A stretch of 64,000 nt of DNA from CALKJU01 sp046349355 (GTDB lineage Bacteria; Pseudomonadota; Alphaproteobacteria; Geminicoccales; Geminicoccaceae), in the NCBI GenBank assembly GCA_046349355.1, contig JAXMCM010000016.1:186001-250000 (forward strand), given 5' to 3'. The notes under the pieces were generated by a model, which was given only the letters and a program-made list of their open reading frames with translations, ran no database searches and was not told the origin of the DNA. The translations under genes and the position numbers were made by a program. Of the stretch, positions 58,870-64,000 are shown in pieces (the first letter of the stretch is position 1; each line of letters starts with the position of its first letter).

Positions 58870-60090
58870 ATGGCCAGTACTGAGCAGCCGCTGCCCGATT
58901 TCGCGGCACTGCTGGCCCAGCTCTCGGCGATCGGCAGCACCGGCGACGGTGGAGTCGACCGGGTCGAGGGCAGTCCTGCCAACGGCGAGGCGCGGCGCTG
59001 GCTGGTCGCGCGAATGCAGGAGCACGGGTTCACCGTGTCCGTCGACGCGATCGGCAACATCTTCGGCCGGATCGGACCGAAGGGCCGTGCGGTCATGACC
59101 GGCTCGCACATCGACAGCCAGCCGAAGGGCGGCCGGCTCGACGGCGCCTACGGTGTGCTGGCGTCGCTGGTGGCGGCGAGGGCCGTCGCCGCGCGTGGCG
59201 GCCTGAAGCGCGGCCTCGTCGTCGTCGCCTGGACCGGCGAGGAGGGTGCCCGCTTCCAGCCCAGCCTGGTCGGCTCCTCGGTCTATGCCGGTACCCGCGC
59301 GCTCGACTGGACTCTGGCGCGCCGCGACGGCGACGGGATCAGCGTTGCCGAGGCGCTGGACGGCATCGGTTTTCGCGGCACCGATCCGGCCCCGCCGCAT
59401 CCGGCCGCCTATGTCGAGCTGCATGTCGAGTGCGCCAGCGAGCTCGAGCGCAAGGGGGCCCGCCTCGGCGTGTTCGACGCCTGGTGGGGCGCGCACAAGC
59501 TCGAGGTCGAGATCGCCGGTGCCACCTCGCACACCGGGCCGACGCCGATGGCCGAGCGCCGCGACGCGCTGGCCGCCGCCGCCGAGGTCATCGTCCACCT
59601 GCGCAAGATCGCCGACCGCGCGCGGCCGGGCACGCTGCACACCTCCGTCGGCCGGCTCGAGGTCGTGCCCAACTCGCCCAACGTCGTGCCGGGCCGGGTG
59701 ACGATGTTCGTCGAGCTGCGCTCGGCCAGTGCCGCGATCATGGCCAAGGCCCGGCGCTCGCTCGACCTCGCGCTCGAGCGGGCCTGCTCGGGGCTCGCGG
59801 TGAGCTGGAAGGTCCGCCGCGACGAATTGCGGCCGCCGGGCCGGTTCGCGCCGCGCCTGCGCACTCTGGCGCGGGAGACGGCGGGTGGGCTCGGGCACGA
59901 GCCGCTGCCGCTGTCGACCATCGCGGCGCACGACGCCATGCCGCTGGCCACGGTCTGCCCGTCGCTGGTGATCGCCGTGCCGAGCCGCGAGGGCCTGTGC
60001 CACTCGCCGCGCGAGTGGACCGATCCGGCCGACCTGCAGCTCGGCGTCGACTGGCTGACGGCGATGCTCGACCGGCTGACGCGCGGCTAG
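58870..60090 (+). CDS. M20-family Zn hydrolase (N-carbamoyl-L-amino acid hydrolase / allantoate amidohydrolase type)
   Basis: A 406-residue metalloenzyme. GSHIDSQPKGGRLDGAYGVLA-type block carries the first His and bridging Asp, WTGEEGARFQPS the Glu pair, YVELHVECASELE the His ligand, and SHTGPTPMAERRDA the dimer-domain substrate contacts. PSREGLCHSPREW gives the last His. It removes carbamoyl or similar groups from amino acid derivatives. It diverges from the peptide transporter and converges on an amidase gene, sharing the CTAG stop palindrome. Confidence 0.87.
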   Translation: MASTEQPLPDFAALLAQLSAIGSTGDGGVDRVEGSPANGEARRWLVARMQEHGFTVSVDAIGNIFGRIGPKGRAVMTGSHIDSQPKGGRLDGAYGVLASLVAARAVAARGGLKRGLVVVAWTGEEGARFQPSLVGSSVYAGTRALDWTLARRDGDGISVAEALDGIGFRGTDPAPPHPAAYVELHVECASELERKGARLGVFDAWWGAHKLEVEIAGATSHTGPTPMAERRDALAAAAEVIVHLRKIADRARPGTLHTSVGRLEVVPNSPNVVPGRVTMFVELRSASAAIMAKARRSLDLALERACSGLAVSWKVRRDELRPPGRFAPRLRTLARETAGGLGHEPLPLSTIAAHDAMPLATVCPSLVIAVPSREGLCHSPREWTDPADLQLGVDWLTAMLDRLTRG

Positions 60091-61475
60091 CGGATCACCG
60101 GCCAGCGCAGCGGCGCCGGCCGCGCCGCCTCGAGGAAGGCGGCGACGCGCAGCACCAGCCGGTCGGCGAAACGCGGGCCGGCGACCTGCACGCCGATCGG
60201 CAGGCCGGTCGGGTCGAGGCCCCAGCCGACCGTCGCCGCCGGCTGGCCGGTCTGGTTGAACAGGGCCGTGTAGCCGGTGTGCGCGAGCGGCACGCCCGGT
60301 ACCGGACCGGGTAGCTCGGCGGCGAAGCCTGCCATCGGCAGCGTCGGCGCCAGCACGAGATCGAGGCTTTCCTGCGCCTTCAGGAAGCGCTGGCTGTTGG
60401 CGGCGATGACCCCCATCTGCGCCTCGAAGGCGATGGCCGACATGCCGGCAGCTGACGCGGACCATTCAGCGACCGCCGGCAGCACCTGCGCCTGGCCGTC
60501 AGGGCCCAGGCTCTCCCACTCGGCGCGGCCACGCACCCGCAGGACGGCGTCGATCGGCGCGTAGGCATCGCTGTCGAACGGGGCCGCCATCGGCACGATC
60601 TCGGCACCGTCGCCGGCCAGCGCCCCGGCCGCCGCCCGCACCGCCGCGGCGACCGCCGGCTCGACGGCCGGGCCGAAGCCGATGTCGAGGAGCAGGCCGA
60701 TCCGCAGTCCCCTGCCTCCACCATCGAGCGTCGCTTCGTAGGGTTGAGACTCCGGTGCCAGCGAGAGCGTGTCGCGGCCGTCGGGTCGCGCCAGCACCGT
60801 CAGCAGCGTCGCGGCATCGGTCACCGAGCGGGCCATCGGGCCGGCCGAGCGCATGCTGCTGGGGGCGAGATGCGGGATGCGCCCCTGGGTCGGCTTCAGC
60901 GCCACGAGGCCGCAATGCGAGGCCGGCAACCGGACCGAGCCGGCGATGTCGCTGCCGACCGAGCCGAAGCCGATGCCGGCAGCGAGCGAGGCGCCGGCGC
61001 CGGAGCTGGAGCCGCCGGGGCTGGAGTCGGTCCGCCATGGATTGCGGACGATGCCGAAGGCCGAGCTGACACCCGAGGCGAGCAGGCCGAAGTCCGGCAT
61101 CGTCGTCTTGGCCAGGGTGATGGCCCCGGCCTCGTCCAGCCGGGCCGCCGGCGGTGCATCGAAGGTCGACAGCGGCCGCGAGCGATTGGCGGCGACGCCG
61201 TGCAGCCATGGCCAGCCGCGCTTGTGGATGCTGTCCTTGATCGTCACTGGCACGCCGTCGAGCGGGCCCTGCGGCTCGCCGCGCCGCCAGCGCGCCTCGG
61301 ACTGCGCGGCTGCCGCGAGGGCCTCGTCGTAGTGCTCGGCCCAGAGCGCATTCAGCACCGGGTTGGCCCGCTCGGCACGGGCAATCGTCGCGCGCGTCAC
61401 CTCGACGGGCGATACGGAGCCAGCCGCATAGGCCTTGGTCAGCGTCGCGATCGAGGCATCCAGCAGCTCGTCCAT
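60087..61475 (-). CDS. amidase signature family enzyme
   Basis: A 462-residue amidase. The Ser-cisSer-Lys triad is present: Lys80 in GVPVTIKDSIHK, cis-Ser around 156 in SSPGGSSSGAGAS, and nucleophile Ser180 in GSDIAGSVRLPAS (usual GTDTGGSIRxPA). It hydrolyses an amide to acid and ammonia. GatB/GatC partners are absent, so it is not a tRNA amidotransferase subunit. The final four bases overlap the convergent hydrolase gene. Confidence 0.88.
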   Translation of the reverse strand: MDELLDASIATLTKAYAAGSVSPVEVTRATIARAERANPVLNALWAEHYDEALAAAAQSEARWRRGEPQGPLDGVPVTIKDSIHKRGWPWLHGVAANRSRPLSTFDAPPAARLDEAGAITLAKTTMPDFGLLASGVSSAFGIVRNPWRTDSSPGGSSSGAGASLAAGIGFGSVGSDIAGSVRLPASHCGLVALKPTQGRIPHLAPSSMRSAGPMARSVTDAATLLTVLARPDGRDTLSLAPESQPYEATLDGGGRGLRIGLLLDIGFGPAVEPAVAAAVRAAAGALAGDGAEIVPMAAPFDSDAYAPIDAVLRVRGRAEWESLGPDGQAQVLPAVAEWSASAAGMSAIAFEAQMGVIAANSQRFLKAQESLDLVLAPTLPMAGFAAELPGPVPGVPLAHTGYTALFNQTGQPAATVGWGLDPTGLPIGVQVAGPRFADRLVLRVAAFLEAARPAPLRWPVIR

Positions 61476-61629
61476 GGCGCGCCTCTTCCATTCGGGCCCC
61501 GGAGCTCCGGCTTGACGGCGACCGCCGGCAAGGTCAACGCGCGGCGGCGCAAGCCTCTTCCGCGCCGGCTGCGGCGGCGGCTAGTGTCGCCGCCGTTCGT
61601 AGGGACGCACAGGCCGGGGGAAGCTGCCG

Positions 61630-62583
61630 ATGGAGGGTCCGGAGACCGAGCTCGGACGGGCGAAGGCCGGGCTGCGCCTGGCGTTCGGCGACGCCGCCGA
61701 AGCGGTGACGCCGGCGACGGCCTTCCCGGTGCTGGCATCGCCCGGCTGGCACGGCGTCGACGGCCTCCACTACCGGGCCACGGTTGCCGGGCAGGGCTGC
61801 CACATCAAGGTCCTGCACACCGACGCGGCCTTCTATGCGGACGCCGCCGTCGCGGTCGCCGCCGCCCGTGCCGCAGCCCAGCTCGGGATCGGTCCGGACG
61901 TGCTCGCCGCCGACGCCGGCCTCGGCGTGCTGGTGACGGCGGATGTCAGCGGCGAGCGGCAGGTCGGCACGCTCGACCGGATCGACCCCGCCGACGTCCG
62001 CGCGTCGATCATCGCCGCGCGCAAGGCGTTCCAGGCGGGAGCGCCGAAGCTGGGCCGCCCGGTCGACGCCTTCGCCGATGTCGTCGCCCTCGCCGCAAAG
62101 GCCGCCGAGGTCGGCGCCCGGGTGCCGCAGGACATCGACTGGCTGCTGGCCAGCGTCGCCGAGGCGGCCGCCGCCGTCTCGGCCTGCGGCCGCGACAGCG
62201 TCCCGGCGCATGGCGACGGCAACGCCTCCAACGTGCTGGTCGGCAAGGACGGCTCGGTGTTGCTGGTCGACTGGGACCGGGCCGGTGACATGGACCCGTT
62301 CGAGGACCTGGGCAGCCTGATCGTCGAGATGGCGGCGCAGGAGCCCGAGGCGCGGGCCATCTTCGAGGCATGGCACGGGTCCATGGACGAAGGGCTGTTC
62401 GCCCGCACCCAGCTCTACGGGATCGCCGACGACCTGCGCTGGGGGCTGATCGCCGCGATCCTCGCCGCGACCTCGCCGCGGACGACGCTCGAGTTCCTGA
62501 AGTTCGCCAACTGGCGCTTCCTGCGCTGCCGGATGGCGCTGCGCGATCCCCGGTACAGCGAGCGCCTGCGGAGGGTGCGATGA
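61630..62583 (+). CDS. aminoglycoside-phosphotransferase-like kinase, gene 1 of tandem pair
   Basis: A 317-residue protein of the APH/choline kinase fold. VPAHGDGNASNVLV is the catalytic loop (His-Gly-Asp...Asn) and LLVDWDRAGDMDPFEDLG the metal-binding DxD-like motif. The N-lobe Lys is in HIKVLH. The substrate is likely a small alcohol or amino compound, not an antibiotic. Its stop overlaps the next gene by 4 nt. The upstream 154 bp hold no clear promoter. Confidence 0.82.
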   Translation: MEGPETELGRAKAGLRLAFGDAAEAVTPATAFPVLASPGWHGVDGLHYRATVAGQGCHIKVLHTDAAFYADAAVAVAAARAAAQLGIGPDVLAADAGLGVLVTADVSGERQVGTLDRIDPADVRASIIAARKAFQAGAPKLGRPVDAFADVVALAAKAAEVGARVPQDIDWLLASVAEAAAAVSACGRDSVPAHGDGNASNVLVGKDGSVLLVDWDRAGDMDPFEDLGSLIVEMAAQEPEARAIFEAWHGSMDEGLFARTQLYGIADDLRWGLIAAILAATSPRTTLEFLKFANWRFLRCRMALRDPRYSERLRRVR

Positions 62584-63524
62584 GCGTGGAACGCCGGGTC
62601 GGCGAGGCCCAGACCGACGCCGAGCGCGCCATCGAGGCGGCGATCGCCCGGGTGCCGATGTGGCAGGGCCGCGAGGTCGCCTACTACAACCTCGTCGGCG
62701 GCCTGATGAACAGCAACTGGCGGGTCTCGGTCCAGGGCGACAGCACCCGCTACTTCGTCAAGATCCCCGGGCCGGGTTCCGAGCTGTTCATCGACCGCAA
62801 GACCGCCAACCAGGCGGCGACCAACGCCCATGCCGCCGGCATCGCCCCGCGCATCGTCTTCTTCGACCCGGCCGACGGCCTCGAGGTGCATGAGTTCCTC
62901 GAGGGCTACCGCGCCTGCACCAATGCCGACTTCGAGGTCCCGGCGATCCAGGAGGCGGTGATCGACCGCTACCGGATCCTCAACTCGGGGCCGATGCTCG
63001 GTGCCACCAAGACGATCTTCGACATGATCGACGAGCATGTCGACCAGGCCCGCCAGCTCGGCAGCCTGCTGCCGCCCGACTTCGAGTGGCTGCTCGCCCG
63101 CTACCGCGATGCGCGTGCCGCGCTCGAGGCCTCGGGTCTCGACCTCGGCCCCTGCTTCAACGATCCGATGCCGGGCAACTTCCTCGTCCGCGACGGCGAG
63201 CCGATGAAGCTCGTCGACTTCGAGTTCGCCTCGAACAACGAGCGCGCCTACGAGCTGGGCGTCTTCCTCGGCGAGATGTTCTTCCCCGAGGACCGCTCGC
63301 TCGAGCTGACCGAGCTCTACTACGGCAACACGAGGCCTTCGACGGTGGCACGGGTGTGGATCGCCCGGGCGCTGGCCGACATCAAGTGGGGCTCCTGGGC
63401 CATCGTCAACCGGCGCCTGTCCAGCTGGGACTTCGAGTACCAGAAGTACGGCATCTGGAAGTACATGCGCGCCCGCTCGGTGTTCTTCGACCCGCGCTGG
63501 GAATGGTGGCTGCGCAGCGTCTGA
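62580..63524 (+). CDS. choline/ethanolamine-kinase-like phosphotransferase, gene 2 of tandem pair
   Basis: A 314-residue protein resembling LicA-type choline kinases. N-lobe: YNLVGGLMNSNWRV and YFVKIPGPGSELFIDR with a conserved Lys61. The catalytic loop is PCFNDPMPGNFLV: Asp195 and Asn200 are kept, but the usual His before Asn-Asp is Phe193. LVDFEFASNN supplies the metal-binding DFE motif at 213-215. ATG overlaps the previous stop. The two kinases are coupled and may form a complex or phosphorylate related substrates. Confidence 0.82.
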   Translation: MSVERRVGEAQTDAERAIEAAIARVPMWQGREVAYYNLVGGLMNSNWRVSVQGDSTRYFVKIPGPGSELFIDRKTANQAATNAHAAGIAPRIVFFDPADGLEVHEFLEGYRACTNADFEVPAIQEAVIDRYRILNSGPMLGATKTIFDMIDEHVDQARQLGSLLPPDFEWLLARYRDARAALEASGLDLGPCFNDPMPGNFLVRDGEPMKLVDFEFASNNERAYELGVFLGEMFFPEDRSLELTELYYGNTRPSTVARVWIARALADIKWGSWAIVNRRLSSWDFEYQKYGIWKYMRARSVFFDPRWEWWLRSV

Positions 63525-63533
63525 GCCTGCCGC

Positions 63534-64000
63534 CTAGAACAGGCTCCGGTTGTTGGTCATCGGGCACCAGCGCGCCGCCTTGAGGTGGCGCATCACCGCG
63601 CGCAGCGCCTCGGCCGTGCCGATCCGGGTCAGCGCCTCGACCGTATAGCCGACGACGTAACGGTTGCCGTCCTGGAGCGAGTCGACCAGCTCGCCCGTCG
63701 CCGGCTCGGCGTCCGGCCCGAGCCGGGCCAGCGCCAGGGCGGCGTTGAAGCGGACCTCGTCCTCGACGTCGTGCAGGGCCTCGACCAGGGCCGCCAGCAC
63801 CGGGGCCGAGCCGCGCTTCAGGCCCAGCGCCTCGATGGCGTTGATCCGGACATGCTCGTCGGCATCGCGCGCGGCCGCGGCCAGCACGGCGTGGACCTCG
63901 GGCGTGTCGTTGGCCAGCTCGCCCAGCACGAAGGCGATGTACTTGCGCATCCGCGGGCCGGCCTCGGGCATGGCTGCCACCAGCGCCGGCGCGGCGCGCG
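63534..64000 (-). CDS. HEAT-repeat protein (3' part, runs off right edge)
   Basis: The minus strand is open from the right edge to the stop at 63534 (about 154 codons). HEAT-type repeats of about 33 residues are visible: YIAFVLGELANDTPEVHAVL, HVRINAIEALGLKRGSAPVL, EVRFNAALALARLGPDAEPA and YVVGYTVEALTRIGTAEALR. Such proteins are solenoid scaffolds, or phycobilisome-lyase-like PBS_HEAT proteins. The C-terminus ends in a short tail with Cys (ARWCPMTNNRSLF). The true start lies outside; the GTG at 63980 is internal, as the frame stays open and repeat-like beyond it. Confidence 0.75.
   Translation of the reverse strand, partial: RAAPALVAAMPEAGPRMRKYIAFVLGELANDTPEVHAVLAAAARDADEHVRINAIEALGLKRGSAPVLAALVEALHDVEDEVRFNAALALARLGPDAEPATGELVDSLQDGNRYVVGYTVEALTRIGTAEALRAVMRHLKAARWCPMTNNRSLF

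Overview
The window is very GC-rich (roughly 70%) and densely coded. Its gene families suggest an alphaproteobacterium, most plausibly Rhodospirillales-like: an HWE/HisKA_2 histidine kinase, a TAXI-type solute-binding lipoprotein, KorAB, nitrilotriacetate-monooxygenase-type flavoproteins, mandelate-racemase-type enzymes and several peptide/amide-handling systems. No rRNA or clear taxonomic marker is present, so the placement is an inference. It reads as chromosome: one tRNA gene, no intact insertion sequence, no phage genes and no CRISPR array.

Layout. 1-3.5 kb: 5' part of a glycosyltransferase (off the left edge), then a KaiC-like double ATPase translationally coupled to a hybrid-like HWE kinase. 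3.6-8.9 kb: a mandelonitrile-lyase-type cupin, then a six-gene minus-strand operon (cupin, VapB-like, degenerate VapC-like, PrpF-like isomerase, asparagine-synthase-like amidotransferase, amidohydrolase-like protein) with no assigned pathway. 8.9-14.2 kb: a gene-poor stretch, a PQQ-type sugar dehydrogenase, tRNA-Ser(GCU), and a four-gene operon (GST, YbaK, Asp/Asn hydroxylase, YaiI). 14.4-22.4 kb: an ornithine-decarboxylase-type enzyme with a possible leader peptide, a cNMP/FHA sensor, a biotin-dependent acyl-CoA carboxylase alpha subunit, an amino-acid-binding protein and two tandem arylsulfotransferases. 22.4-30.5 kb: flavin monooxygenases, exonuclease III, GFA protein, AEC transporter, enolase-superfamily enzyme, a small membrane protein, and a GST/LysR divergent pair. 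30.7-33.8 kb: two tandem RTX-like secreted proteins. 33.8-48.3 kb: a neighbourhood suggestive of N-heterocycle or organic acid catabolism (UPF0280, FAD-linked oxidase, NCS2 permease with C-terminal extension, TAXI lipoprotein, GltS, 6-hydroxynicotinate-reductase-like protein, TrmH, type II NADH dehydrogenase, molybdenum hydroxylase). 48.4-53.4 kb: an ABC membrane domain without ATPase, a CDF metal exporter and korAB behind an FNR/FixK-like box. 53.4-64 kb: a peptide ABC transporter with an asymmetric double ATPase, an N-carbamoyl-amino-acid-hydrolase-type enzyme, an amidase, two tandem small-molecule kinases and the 3' part of a HEAT-repeat gene.

Many operon genes overlap by 4 nt (ATGA/GTGA/TTGA), and four convergent pairs have overlapping or abutting stop codons. 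The least expected items are the pseudo-VapC inside a metabolic operon, the asymmetric ABC ATPase, the membrane-only ABC half transporter, the Crp/Fnr-type boxes at 28500 and 50423, the LysR operator-like repeat touching its own start codon, the rare-codon 5' end of the hydroxylase gene and the Cys-rich mini-ORF before the decarboxylase.
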